A stretch of 64,000 bases of DNA from JAAFIP01 sp043778205 (lineage in GTDB: Bacteria; Pseudomonadota; Gammaproteobacteria; Burkholderiales; Burkholderiaceae_C): contig JAYWGO010000080.1 of NCBI GenBank assembly GCA_043778205.1, forward strand, positions 1 through 64,000, written 5' to 3'. Below the pieces are notes generated by a model, which saw only the letters and a program-made list of their open reading frames with translations, ran no database searches and had not been told where the DNA came from. Both the position numbers and the translations under genes were made by a program. Positions 26,039 through 33,960 of this stretch are shown here, piece by piece. Every line of letters begins with the position of its first letter. The first letter of the stretch is position 1.

Positions 26039-27547
26039 TTAAGCAACTGCCAAGCGCCACAGTGTAGTTACCTCCGCCGCACGCGCTTGGTGCAGTGCGT
26101 CACCGGGGTCTTTGGCTTTGGGGTGCACGGGCTTGGTGGCCAGCTTGCCCACCACTTTCAGGCCCGCTGCGGTAATGGCAGCTTGCAGCTCGGTGGCGCT
26201 GCGCAGGCCTAGGCGTTCGGCTAAATCTGACATTAACAGCCAGCCTTCACCGCCTTTGGTCAAATGCGCGGGCAGGCCGTTTAAAAAACCCAGCAACATG
26301 CCTGAATCTTCGTCGTACACAGCGCGTTCTATAGGCGCGCTGCCGCGTGCGGGCAGCCAGGGCGGGTTGCAGACGATCAGGTGGGCTTTGCCTGGCGGGA
26401 ACAAATCTGCCTGCACTATGCTGACCAAGTCGCTCACGTCCAGCCGCGCCAGGTTGTCGCGAGCGCAGGCCAGGGCGCGTGGGTCTTGGTCGGTGGCCAC
26501 AATGTTTGCTAAGCCGCGCCGGGCCAGCATGGCGGCCAGCACGCCAGTGCCGGTGCCAATGTCCCAGGCTATCAGCGCTGGTTTAGATGCTGCTGAGACG
26601 GGCAGAGGCGCTTTGGCCACCAGGGCTACGTATTCGCCCCGCACCGGGGAAAACACGCCGTAGTGCGGGTGAATGCGGTCGTAAATTTCTACACCATCGC
26701 TGCTAAGTTGGCCCAGCGCAGGCACTTCTACGCCCACTTTGCGCCATTCGTGGCTGCTGGTCATGCCCAGCAGCTCGCGCAGGCTGGTGACTTGGGTGGT
26801 GGCACCTTTGCTTTGCAGAATAATTTTTTGCTCAAATTTGCCCAGCTTGGCAGGCTTTACGGGCTCGTCGTCAAAGGTTTCGGTAAACGGCGCTTCAGTA
26901 GGCTCGTCGCCAGGTTTAGGCAGCATGCCTGCTGCCTGCTTTTGCGCCACCAGCCGGCCCTGTGCAGCGGCCATGGTGGCGGCATCTAGCGCGCCCCACA
27001 CCTCGGCACAGGCCAGCTGCACATCAGGCGCACGGCGCAGGGTAATTTGGTAGGCTGCGTCCAGCGGTACCAGTACCATGCCCAGCACACGGGCGCGCTG
27101 CGACTGCAGCAGCCGGTGCTGGTGGAAAGCCTCGGCGGCTTGGGTAGGCGCTGCGGTGGAACCTGAGGTATTCTGGGCTGCAGCTTGCTGGGCTGTAGTT
27201 TGTTCAGCAGCAGCTTTGTCGCTGCGTGCCAGCCTGGCGGACTGTTTGTCAGCCTTGAACTTTTGCCGCTCAGGTAAGCGGTCGGTACGCCGTGCCAGCG
27301 CTTGCACCAGCATGCGCGCATTGTGAAAGTCGCCCTGCCACAGCAGGCCCACGCCCTCGCAGGCCAGGCGGTAGGCGGTGTCTGCGTTCATGGTGTCGTC
27401 GGCCAGCACCACGCGCTTAGGGGCAGGGGTGCCGCGCTCAGAATGCCATAGCGCGGTGTGGTTTTGGTCGCCCTCGGTCCAACAGATGGTGTGGGTGCTA
27501 GAGGGCAGGGCTGGTACTGCAGGGTGTGCGTGGGGTGTACTGGTCAT
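26039..27547 (-). CDS. class I methyltransferase, NPPW-type (MTS/PrmC-like)
   Basis: This 502-residue protein has a SAM-binding domain in its C-terminal half. Motif I is AWDIGTGTGVLAAMLARRG, the acidic loop is VATDQDPRALACARDNLARL, and the catalytic motif is VCNPPWLPARG. NPPx(Y/W/F) methyltransferases act on planar nitrogen (adenine, guanine or glutamine amide). The actual substrate here is not evident. The N-terminal half holds a Gln/Ala-rich stretch (AAAEQTTAQQAAAQ) and no domain I recognise. The ATG at 27547 is preferred to a TTG at 27577. It is separated from the G8 gene by 180 nt of AT-rich DNA with no gene. Confidence 0.82.
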   Translation of the reverse strand: MTSTPHAHPAVPALPSSTHTICWTEGDQNHTALWHSERGTPAPKRVVLADDTMNADTAYRLACEGVGLLWQGDFHNARMLVQALARRTDRLPERQKFKADKQSARLARSDKAAAEQTTAQQAAAQNTSGSTAAPTQAAEAFHQHRLLQSQRARVLGMVLVPLDAAYQITLRRAPDVQLACAEVWGALDAATMAAAQGRLVAQKQAAGMLPKPGDEPTEAPFTETFDDEPVKPAKLGKFEQKIILQSKGATTQVTSLRELLGMTSSHEWRKVGVEVPALGQLSSDGVEIYDRIHPHYGVFSPVRGEYVALVAKAPLPVSAASKPALIAWDIGTGTGVLAAMLARRGLANIVATDQDPRALACARDNLARLDVSDLVSIVQADLFPPGKAHLIVCNPPWLPARGSAPIERAVYDEDSGMLLGFLNGLPAHLTKGGEGWLLMSDLAERLGLRSATELQAAITAAGLKVVGKLATKPVHPKAKDPGDALHQARAAEVTTLWRLAVA

Positions 27548-27689
27548 GGAGAAGGCCCCTAGGGCGGCAAAGTGCAAACAAGTGTTTTAACAGATCAAAA
27601 CCCCCGCGTGCGTAAATGGCTTAAAAAGCTTTCTACAATGCTTTAATTGTTAATTCAAACAACCACCAGCCAACCTGAAAGAAGCCACC

Positions 27690-28271
27690 ATGGAACATAC
27701 CCTGCCTGCACTGCCCTACGCGATAGACGCTTTGGCCCCCCACTACAGCCAAGAGGCGTTTGAATACCACCACGGCAAGCACCACAACGCGTATGTGGTC
27801 AACCTGAACAACCTGCAAAAAGGCACCGAGTTTGAGGCCTTAACACTGGAAGAAATCATTAAAAAATCCAGCGGCGGCGTGTACAACAACTCGGCCCAAA
27901 TTTGGAACCACACCTTCTTTTGGAGCTGCATGAAACCCGCTGGCGGCGGCGAACCCACTGGCGCACTGGCCACAGCCATCAACGCCAAATTCGGCAGCTA
28001 CGCAGCCTTTAAAGAAGCTTTCACCAAAAGCGCCGTAGGCAATTTTGGTTCTGGCTGGACCTGGCTGGTAAAAAAGCCGGACGGCAGCGTAGACATCGTC
28101 AACACCGGCCCCGCAGGCACCCCGCTGACCACGGCAGACAAAGCCCTACTTACCGTAGACGTATGGGAGCACGCCTACTACATTGACTACCGCAATGCGC
28201 GGCCCAAGTTTGTGGAAACCTTCTTTGCCAATTTAGTGAACTGGGATTTTGCAGCGAAGAATTTTGCTTAA
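27690..28271 (+). CDS. sodB: iron superoxide dismutase
   Basis: This enzyme dismutates superoxide in the cytoplasm. It has 193 residues, the same length as E. coli SodB. All metal ligands align at the same positions (His27, His74, Asp157, His161, in VDVWEHAYYIDYRN). Gln70 in NNSAQIWNHTFFW is the feature that favours iron over manganese. It stands alone with a strong terminator after its stop codon. Confidence 0.98.
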   Translation: MEHTLPALPYAIDALAPHYSQEAFEYHHGKHHNAYVVNLNNLQKGTEFEALTLEEIIKKSSGGVYNNSAQIWNHTFFWSCMKPAGGGEPTGALATAINAKFGSYAAFKEAFTKSAVGNFGSGWTWLVKKPDGSVDIVNTGPAGTPLTTADKALLTVDVWEHAYYIDYRNARPKFVETFFANLVNWDFAAKNFA

Positions 28272-28294
28272 CTTTTTAAGTTAAACCCAATCTA

Positions 28295-28322
28295 AAAAGC
28301 CGACGCAAGCGTCGGCTTTTTA
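28295..28322. terminator. sodB terminator, probably bidirectional
   Basis: Stem AAAAGCCGACG / CGTCGGCTTTT with loop CAAG, directly after sodB. It has T and A runs on both flanks, so it may also stop the minus-strand lipase operon. Confidence 0.9.
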
Positions 28323-28432
28323 GTTTTGGCCAGCTTGGGCCGCCATGTTCGTTCATTTAACGGTGGCGGGTGCTTTGCGCATGTGGCGGTGGTCTTGGTC
28401 AGCCAAGCCATTGGGTCAAACGGGCGAAAGCT

Positions 28433-29353
28433 TTACAAATTAAGCAATGCCTTTGCCCGCAGCAGCTCGTTGCCACCAAACTGCTGGTTGATGTAGGTAG
28501 AAATAGCCTCGCTGCGCTGGGGGCCGGACAGCTCGGGGGCGCTGCGCAACTGGGCTATGTGCTGGCGGGCTGTACCCAAGCGCTGCTCCCACTGTTGCTG
28601 TTGGGCTTGGTGTGCAGCAAGGCGTTCTGCGGCATCTGGCAGGGCGGCTGTCTGTTGCACTGGGCTGGCAAGCTGTGCGGTTTGCGCAGGGGCCAAGCCG
28701 CTATTAGCTTGCGCCACCATCTGGCGCAGGATACTTTCTTCGTCGCCATAAAACGCCTCGGCCCACGCGCTGCCCAGCAGCTGGCGGCGCACGGCTGTGC
28801 GCTCGGCCAGGGCAGGGCTCCAGGTCTCAGGGCGCTGCGGGTTGGCTTGGGTGGTCCAAGCGTGCTGCTGCAGGCGAAGGTAGCTGTCCCACAGCGCCAT
28901 GACTTGCTGGGCGGCTGCTGCGCCATGGGCGGCCTGCACTTGCTGGCGGATGCGCGCGGCCACCACACCAAGGTCTTGTTCACCTTGCAGCAGCAAAAAA
29001 TAGTCAAACCGCCTGCGTAGCGCCAGGCTGGGCTGGGGCAGGCCGTTGGGGCCCATGCTCCAGTCGCCGTCAAGCTGGGTGTTGGCCAGTGAGCCGGTGT
29101 TGTCTGCCTCTGCGGTGGTTGCTGCCAGTGCTGTTTCTGTTCCGCCATGCCCGCCTGCAGCGAGCAAGCTGGGCACACGCGGTAGCTGCAAACCAGCGCT
29201 CTGCGCTGTGCCACCAAGCCCTTGGCTGGGCTGGGCAGAGCCCGCAAACAAATAGTATGCACACCCTGCCAGTACAGCAATTGCTACAGTTACTATAGCT
29301 ACTCGTGCAGCATTTCCTTGGGCCAATGGGCTTTTTTGCTTAAAAAATATCAC
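28433..29353 (-). CDS. lipase-specific foldase (LifO/LipB type)
   Basis: This is a membrane-anchored steric chaperone that folds the cognate secreted lipase in the periplasm. The 306-residue protein has an N-terminal anchor (about 17-37), then a Pro/Ala/Gly linker, then a helical foldase domain. The foldase motif RRFDYFLLLQGEQDLG matches the conserved RxxFDY(F/L)L(S/T)xxGE signature. Its GTG start overlaps the lipase stop (GTGA), so it is translationally coupled. Residues 8-22 (SPLAQGNAARVAIVT) are encoded by a copy of the dispersed repeat, which thus contributes to the membrane anchor. The gene order lipase-foldase is that of Burkholderia/Pseudomonas lip operons. Confidence 0.92.
   Translation of the reverse strand: MIFFKQKSPLAQGNAARVAIVTVAIAVLAGCAYYLFAGSAQPSQGLGGTAQSAGLQLPRVPSLLAAGGHGGTETALAATTAEADNTGSLANTQLDGDWSMGPNGLPQPSLALRRRFDYFLLLQGEQDLGVVAARIRQQVQAAHGAAAAQQVMALWDSYLRLQQHAWTTQANPQRPETWSPALAERTAVRRQLLGSAWAEAFYGDEESILRQMVAQANSGLAPAQTAQLASPVQQTAALPDAAERLAAHQAQQQQWEQRLGTARQHIAQLRSAPELSGPQRSEAISTYINQQFGGNELLRAKALLNL
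29291..29347 (-). repeat. dispersed repeat, copy 5 (inside the foldase gene)
   Basis: Reverse copy (TATAGCTACTCGTGCAGC, ATTTCCTTGGGCCAATGGGC, TTTTTTGCTTAAAA) lying within codons 3-21 of the foldase gene. It is translated as SPLAQGNAARVAI, in the same frame as the copy inside dnaX. Confidence 0.92.
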
Positions 29354-30294
29354 AAACCGAGGGTTTTAAGGCGGTTAGCCTGCGCGCGGTACATGGCCAC
29401 AGGGTCGGGGCTGAACAGGCCGCGCAAACCAAAGGCTTGGTTCACTTCGTCCAGGTGGTTCCAGGGGTAGTTGTCACGAATGACCTTACCCCAGTGGCTG
29501 GAGCATTGCCCCACCACGCCGTCGTTTTGCTCAAAGCCAAAAAACAGCGAACCCGTGCCCAGCACCACGTCGCTCACGTCCAGTACGTTGGTCAGCACCG
29601 AGGTGCCGCCGAAGGAGTGGTAGCGCACACCGTTGACCACTTCAGCGCCTTGGCCGCAAGCGGTAGTGGGCGCGCCTTGGGGGAAGCGGCGGTTAAAAGC
29701 GGCCGAGCCAGCAGTGCCCAGCGACTGCAGCGAGGCAAATGCGTTTTGCGGGTTGGCGGCGTTATTGCCTGACAGGTAGGCCACCAGGCTAGACAGCCCG
29801 TTGACCAGTGTCGCGGCCAAGCCGGTGGCCTGGGTGGCACTGGCAATGCCTGCTATACCGTCGGCTGTTTTGCTGCCCGCATGGGGCGTACCCACGCTGG
29901 TAACGCTGGCCACCAGCTCAGGTGCCACAGCGGCTACATAGCGGGCGGTGTTGCCGCCGTGGCTGTGGCCCACCAGGTTGAACTTGGTGTAGCCGTACTG
30001 GGCCTTGAGCGCTTGCAATTGCGCTAGCAGCTGTTCGCCGCGCACTTCGGTGCTGTTGGCTTGGGAGACTTCGGGTGTGAACACTACCGCACCGCCGCTG
30101 CGCAGCGCGCTGGGAATGCCGTAGAAATAGTTGATGGGGCCAATCGCATCAAAACCCAGCAGGCCGTGCACCAGCACAACGGGGTATTTGGTTTGGGTGT
30201 AGGTGTCTGCCGCGTGCGCTGCGGTGTGGCTGCCTAAACCTAAAGAAAAGGCCAAAACTGTAGCCAGCCCCAAGGCGGCGGTAAAACGTTTCAT
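29350..30294 (-). CDS. secreted triacylglycerol lipase (family I.1/I.2)
   Basis: This is an extracellular lipase. The 314-residue precursor has a signal peptide ending near AHA-AD (after residue 29), then the oxyanion-hole region VVLVHGLLGFD. The nucleophile elbow is VGHSHGGNTARYV with Ser111, and the catalytic Asp/His region follows toward the C-terminus (NDGVVGQCSSHWGKVIRDNY, with VGxxSxxxG-like calcium/His context). It resembles Burkholderia and Pseudomonas true lipases that need a dedicated foldase, and that foldase is the next gene. The start ATG follows GGAAAC. Probably exported by Sec then type II secretion. Confidence 0.95.
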   Translation of the reverse strand: MKRFTAALGLATVLAFSLGLGSHTAAHAADTYTQTKYPVVLVHGLLGFDAIGPINYFYGIPSALRSGGAVVFTPEVSQANSTEVRGEQLLAQLQALKAQYGYTKFNLVGHSHGGNTARYVAAVAPELVASVTSVGTPHAGSKTADGIAGIASATQATGLAATLVNGLSSLVAYLSGNNAANPQNAFASLQSLGTAGSAAFNRRFPQGAPTTACGQGAEVVNGVRYHSFGGTSVLTNVLDVSDVVLGTGSLFFGFEQNDGVVGQCSSHWGKVIRDNYPWNHLDEVNQAFGLRGLFSPDPVAMYRAQANRLKTLGL

Positions 30295-30455
30295 CTGTGT
30301 TTCCTGGTTTTTTTACAATCAAGCAAGTAGCAGTCTTCGCTGTTTTTGTTGACGGTATTTTTAAGCACGATCGTGCTTTTTTGACCTAGTAAAAACCCTT
30401 GCCCGTCGTATTTGAGGGAATGGCTGCGTAGGGGCCACAGAATTTTGGGCGCAAA

Positions 30456-30479
30456 AAAGCCGATGCAAGCATCGGCTTT
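30456..30479 (-). terminator. terminator of the LOV/GTPase/roadblock operon
   Basis: Stem AAAGCCGATG / CATCGGCTTT with loop CAAG. Read on the minus strand it is followed by a T-run. It lies 20 nt beyond the last roadblock gene and so marks the end of the seven-gene operon. Confidence 0.9.
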
Positions 30480-30498
30480 GGGTGTCCAGTGTAGCGAA

Positions 30499-30858
30499 TT
30501 ACACGGTCAGCTCACGCTCAACATCAGCCACTTTGCGGCGCGCCAAGGCCAAGTTGGACTTAGCCTTGTCTAGCACAATGTAGATGAACAAACCTTCTTT
30601 GCGGGCCATGGGGCGAATGATGTGGTACTGCTTGCCCAGGGTGATCAAGATGTCTTCGATCACGTCGTTCAGGCCCAGGCCGCGCATGGTTTTCATTTTG
30701 GCGCGCACCACTTCGGTGTTGCCTGCGGCGGCCACTTCCATGTCGACACCGGTGCCAGATTGGCCCAAAATCATGCCGCTGGAAGAGTCTACCAAAGCAG
30801 CGCAGACAGCGCCGTCGCAGCTCATTAGGTCGGTTAGACCTTGGTTAATAGTTGCCAT
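30499..30858 (-). CDS. roadblock/LC7 domain protein, third in operon
   Basis: This 119-residue protein is a single roadblock/LC7 domain. An N-terminal helix (INQGLTDLMSCDGAVCAALVD) leads into strands with GMILGQSGTGVDMEVAAAG. A central helix (TEVVRAKMKTMRGLGLNDV) and the strands YHIIRPMARKEGLFIYIVLD follow. Roadblock proteins typically dimerise and bind small GTPases, as with MglB on MglA. The ATG at 30858 follows AAGGA; the upstream in-frame ATG at 30876 would overlap that ribosome-binding site. It is the most distal gene of the operon, 101 nt after the second roadblock gene. Confidence 0.85.
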   Translation of the reverse strand: MATINQGLTDLMSCDGAVCAALVDSSSGMILGQSGTGVDMEVAAAGNTEVVRAKMKTMRGLGLNDVIEDILITLGKQYHIIRPMARKEGLFIYIVLDKAKSNLALARRKVADVERELTV

Positions 30859-30959
30859 AGTAAATTCCTTAATCAAACGCCAAAAGGAGGTCGGTAGCTA
30901 CTGCGGCGTAAGGTACGGCGGCTACTGAGATAACAAAGTTTATCAATAAGCTATTCGGG

Positions 30960-31352
30960 TTAAACCACAGACAATGTTGTTTGCTTTGCATTAAATTGCT
31001 TTACAGCGTTGCGCAGCGCGGGCAGTTCTTTCATCCAGGTATTCCACGCCATGCCAGGGCTTACCGCAACACACACCAAAACCAAGCTTAGGTCAGGGTC
31101 GCAAGGTATCAGCCCAATCATGCGCTGCCCGTAGTTATAAGAGGCAAATTTAAGTGGCCCCATCATGCCCAATTGCGCGGCTACTCTGTTTTGCGTGCGC
31201 CAAAACTCTACTGCAGCTTCGCCTACGTGCTCCATGTCTGCCATAGGGCCGGCGTAGTGCCACACCATGCCCGTGTCGGCTTCTACCAGCGCGCAGCCTT
31301 GCACGCCGTCAAATGCGGCCAGCTTTTGCAAAATCTGGGTGATAGTTTGCAT
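30960..31352 (-). CDS. roadblock/LC7-like protein, second in operon
   Basis: This 130-residue protein has the same outline as the other two roadblock proteins. A starting helix QTITQILQKLAAFDGVQGCA is followed by LVEADTGMVWHYAG. A central helix contains GEAAVEFWRTQNRVAAQLG, and a strand pair runs through MIGLIPCDPDLSLVLVCVAV. It is more diverged than the others, so the family call rests on pattern and context. It lies 45 nt after the first roadblock gene. A role as GTPase partner is inferred from the operon. Confidence 0.7.
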   Translation of the reverse strand: MQTITQILQKLAAFDGVQGCALVEADTGMVWHYAGPMADMEHVGEAAVEFWRTQNRVAAQLGMMGPLKFASYNYGQRMIGLIPCDPDLSLVLVCVAVSPGMAWNTWMKELPALRNAVKQFNAKQTTLSVV

Positions 31353-31397
31353 AATTAGGGTTTGCAGGGCAATGGTTTTAGCTGCACAGCGTTCACT

Positions 31398-31781
31398 TTA
31401 GGCCTTAACCAGAGTTTGCGCTGCTTCTTTGGCAAAGTAAAGCATCTGCCCGGCTACGGCGTCGCGGCCGGTCACTATGCACAAGGTCAGCACGTGCTGC
31501 GGGTTGCGCGCTTGCAATATCAAAATCAGCCCGCCTTCAGCATCTACCAGCACGTATTTGCAGGCACCTAGCTGGCTTTCTTCGCCCACCAGTGCGCCCA
31601 AGGCTGAGAACGAACTGGCCATGGCCGACAGCCTGGAGATTTGGGCGTTGTTTTCCACCCGTGCGGACACTTCAAAGCCGTCTTCGCTGCAAATCACAGC
31701 GGCTTTGGCACTTTTAACCTCTCGCATTACGAGCTCTACGGCAGCGTCGCAACGCGCTTTGAGTTGGGGTTCTAATGTCAT
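31398..31781 (-). CDS. roadblock/LC7 domain protein, first in operon
   Basis: This protein of 127 residues is a roadblock/LC7 domain. Recognisable pieces are AAVELVMREVKSAKAAVICS, EDGFEVSARVENNAQISRLS, the helix AMASSFSALGALVGEESQLG and the strands CKYVLVDAEGGLILILQAR. The ATG at 31781 was chosen because it starts 5 nt after the GTPase stop and the domain begins there. A longer reading frame upstream overlaps the GTPase gene and is not credible. Tight linkage to the GTPase suggests direct interaction. Confidence 0.87.
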   Translation of the reverse strand: MTLEPQLKARCDAAVELVMREVKSAKAAVICSEDGFEVSARVENNAQISRLSAMASSFSALGALVGEESQLGACKYVLVDAEGGLILILQARNPQHVLTLCIVTGRDAVAGQMLYFAKEAAQTLVKA

Positions 31782-31786
31782 CGGTT

Positions 31787-32317
31787 TTAAGTCCTGTCTT
31801 TGGTTTCTAGCTGCAGCATCAGCAGCTCTAGCAGCTGCGTTACCTGGGCAGTGTCGCGCACATCGGTGGGCAGCACGGGGCACAAAATGCCTTGGGCTTC
31901 CAGATGGACCGCAAACTGGTCCAAGCTGGGGCTGGGGTGGGTTTCGGTGCGGCCAATAGCTACCACGCAAGCGGTGTCAGCTATGAGTTTTTTAAACCCG
32001 GCCAGGTACATGTCCAGGTCGGCTAAAGGGTCAGGGCGGCGGTTGTCCACCAAGATAATCAGGCCCAGAGCGCCTTTGGCCAAAATTTGCCACATAAAGT
32101 CAAAGCGCACCTGGCCTGGCGTGCCATACAGGCGCAGTTTCTCGCCGCCGTCCAGGGTGAGCTCACCGTAGTCTAGGCCCACAGTGGTGGTGTCTTTGCC
32201 CAAGCTGGCATCGGTATTTTTGACATCGGTGCGCATCGGCGGTATTTCGCTCACCGCGCCAATGGCGGTGGTTTTACCGGCCCCAGCTACGCCGGTAAAA
32301 AGTATTTTATGTTCCAT
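31787..32317 (-). CDS. small Ras-like GTPase (MglA/CvnD-type)
   Basis: This protein of 176 residues is a P-loop GTPase. G1 is GVAGAGKTT (residues 9-17, Lys15), the switch I segment is KDTTTVGLDYGEL (41-53), and G3 is GTPGQ (65-69). The region corresponding to G4 (NKxD) reads AIGRTETHP (120-128), so guanine specificity is not assured from this motif. The sequence TTVGLDYGELTL and LYGTPGQVRFDFMW match the prokaryotic GTPase group found beside roadblock proteins, including conservon CvnD proteins of Streptomyces. It starts 5 nt after the upstream gene and ends 5 nt before the first roadblock gene. It is probably the molecular switch of this operon. Confidence 0.9.
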   Translation of the reverse strand: MEHKILFTGVAGAGKTTAIGAVSEIPPMRTDVKNTDASLGKDTTTVGLDYGELTLDGGEKLRLYGTPGQVRFDFMWQILAKGALGLIILVDNRRPDPLADLDMYLAGFKKLIADTACVVAIGRTETHPSPSLDQFAVHLEAQGILCPVLPTDVRDTAQVTQLLELLMLQLETKDRT

Positions 32318-32322
32318 GGCGA

Positions 32323-33015
32323 TCAGGTTGTTATCTTGAGCATCAGTCTTGAGCGTATGCGACTAAACAGGCTTGCCTGAGACGAGACTTTGTCCACTTT
32401 GTGGGTGCTGCTGATGATGGTGGGGTTTGGTGGAGCCAGGTGATCTTGTTTAACTGTTACTAATTGTTCCATTTTAAGTGCATTTATAAACTCTACACAG
32501 TCAGCTTCCGGGGCGTTGGACTGTTTGATGATTTCAGGCAGGCTCATGTGCTTGCCTAGCAAGGCGCTGGCAATAAGCACACGTTTGGGGTTGCCTTGCA
32601 CCAGCAGCGTGGGCCAGCGAATGAGCTTGTAAGTCTCGACCAGCGTGGACTTGGGCTGGTCGGTTTGGCTAAGCTCTGACACAGCCAGTATGGCACCGGT
32701 ATGGTTCAACGCGGCTTCAATTTGCTCGGCTTTGAAAGGGCGGGCCAACTGGGCCTCAGAATTGATTAGGGCAGTTGGACTGAAAACTAAAATCTGGGGT
32801 TGTTTGCCCTGCAAAAACGCCGTTGTGGGGGCTTTGCTGCCCTGCGCCACCAGCCACACATCGGCAGTCTGCTCTGTATACATCCACTGGTGGTGTGTGC
32901 GGTGGTCAATCAGGCGTACCAAAGACTTTAGCAGCAGCTCTTCGCGGTCTGTTAAGCCTGCAATTGCAAAACTAAATTGCATTCGGCCAGACTTGGGTTC
33001 AAAATTCAGTGGCAT
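32323..33015 (-). CDS. uncharacterised protein, paralogue B of the LOV/GTPase operon
   Basis: A 230-residue cytoplasmic protein of no family I recognise. It is a clear paralogue of the gene at 33235-33960. Shared blocks are LLLKSLVRLIDHRTHHQWMY with TADVWLVAQG, KAEQIEAALNHTGAILA, YKLIRWP, and a C-terminal stretch resembling a winged helix (MSLPEIIKQSNAPEADCVEF). Both end with a basic amphipathic segment (SLFSRIRSRL). By analogy with the winged-helix CvnC proteins of conservons it may bridge the sensor and the GTPase, but this is inference. No obvious ribosome-binding site precedes ATG 33015. The 219-nt gap upstream has a repeat copy and may hold an internal promoter. Confidence 0.75.
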   Translation of the reverse strand: MPLNFEPKSGRMQFSFAIAGLTDREELLLKSLVRLIDHRTHHQWMYTEQTADVWLVAQGSKAPTTAFLQGKQPQILVFSPTALINSEAQLARPFKAEQIEAALNHTGAILAVSELSQTDQPKSTLVETYKLIRWPTLLVQGNPKRVLIASALLGKHMSLPEIIKQSNAPEADCVEFINALKMEQLVTVKQDHLAPPNPTIISSTHKVDKVSSQASLFSRIRSRLMLKITT

Positions 33016-33190
33016 CAGTTTTTCATGTTTTCGCGATTGAAAATTTGCCTTCCAACTTACGCAGTATAACTATTAGCACATTATTTTATCTGTTGTGCGC
33101 ACGGTGCGGCTAATACCGTCAACCCTAAGTTGTTTAATTACTTGCTTCACCATGACTGCAACAGCGACCCGCAAATTAAGTATGCAGTGC

Positions 33191-33228
33191 ATGCAGCTAC
33201 CTGTGTAGCATTTCCTTGGGCCAGCGCC
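33191..33228 (-). repeat. dispersed repeat, copy 6 (truncated)
   Basis: Partial reverse copy (GCAGCTACCTGTGTAGC, ATTTCCTTGGGCCAGCGCC) in the gap between the two paralogous genes of the operon. The AT-rich arm is missing, and the central hairpin has a mismatch. Confidence 0.82.
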
Positions 33229-33234
33229 ACGTAC

Positions 33235-33960
33235 TTATGCAAATCGGTGCATTGAAAGGCGGTTGCGAATGCGTGCAAACAGACTTTGCTGTCCTTGCTT
33301 AGCGCAGGTGTAGGCCTGGGTAGGATCAGAAGCAGGTGCAGTGCCAGCATGCAGGGTGTGCGTGTGAGACAAGCGCACCAGGCCTTTTTCTTTAAGGCGC
33401 TGGACAAACTCGGCGCACACTGTGGCTGCCAAGCCGGACTGGGTCACCATCTCTTGCAGGCTCATCGGGCGGTTGAGCAACAGCGTAGCCAAACGAATAC
33501 ATTGCACATTGGCAAGCAGGTCTGTATGGGGCCAGCGGATCAGGCGAAAGGATTCTAGACTGGCGGCAGTTTTTTGGGTGTCTTGTGCTGCCAGGCTTGG
33601 GGTTGCTGGCGGTGCCGTCGCCTTGGCAGGGGCCAATAAGTTGCCTACGTAATTGAGCGCGGCCTCTATTTGGTCAGACTTCAGTGAGCGGCTCAGCTGG
33701 CTGGGGCCAGTTTTTTCGCTCTCGCAAATGGTGAGAATTTGGCAGGGTTTAACAGAGTAGGGTGCAGGCGCAGGCAGTGTAGTGCCTTCAGTCACGATCC
33801 ACACGTCGGCAGCGTCGGGCTGGTAAACCCAGCGGTGCTGGGTTTTAAAGTCAAGAATACGAATCAGCGACTTAACCAGCAGGTCTTGGCGCGCAGCCAA
33901 GCCTTCAGTGCCAAAGTTCAAAGCAACTCGGTGGGGGTCGGCGTCAAAATGCAAAGCCAT
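33235..33960 (-). CDS. uncharacterised protein, paralogue A of the LOV/GTPase operon
   Basis: A 241-residue protein, paralogue of the gene at 32323-33015. Aligned blocks include LLVKSLIRILDFKTQHRWVY with AADVWIVTEG, KSDQIEAALNYVGNLLA, FRLIRWPHTDLL, the helix-turn-helix-like MSLQEMVTQSGLAATVCAEF and the basic end SLFARIRNRL. An Ala/Pro/Thr linker separates the two halves. Its ATG overlaps the stop codon of the LOV gene (TAATG), so the two are translationally coupled. This places it next to the sensor in function. The family is unknown to me. Confidence 0.78.
   Translation of the reverse strand: MALHFDADPHRVALNFGTEGLAARQDLLVKSLIRILDFKTQHRWVYQPDAADVWIVTEGTTLPAPAPYSVKPCQILTICESEKTGPSQLSRSLKSDQIEAALNYVGNLLAPAKATAPPATPSLAAQDTQKTAASLESFRLIRWPHTDLLANVQCIRLATLLLNRPMSLQEMVTQSGLAATVCAEFVQRLKEKGLVRLSHTHTLHAGTAPASDPTQAYTCAKQGQQSLFARIRNRLSMHRFA

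Noticed and set aside
31398..31970. Longer form of the first roadblock protein starting at 31970
   Set aside because: The extra 63 residues overlap the GTPase gene in another frame and are Arg/Pro/His-rich with no homology; the ATG at 31781 fits spacing and domain start.
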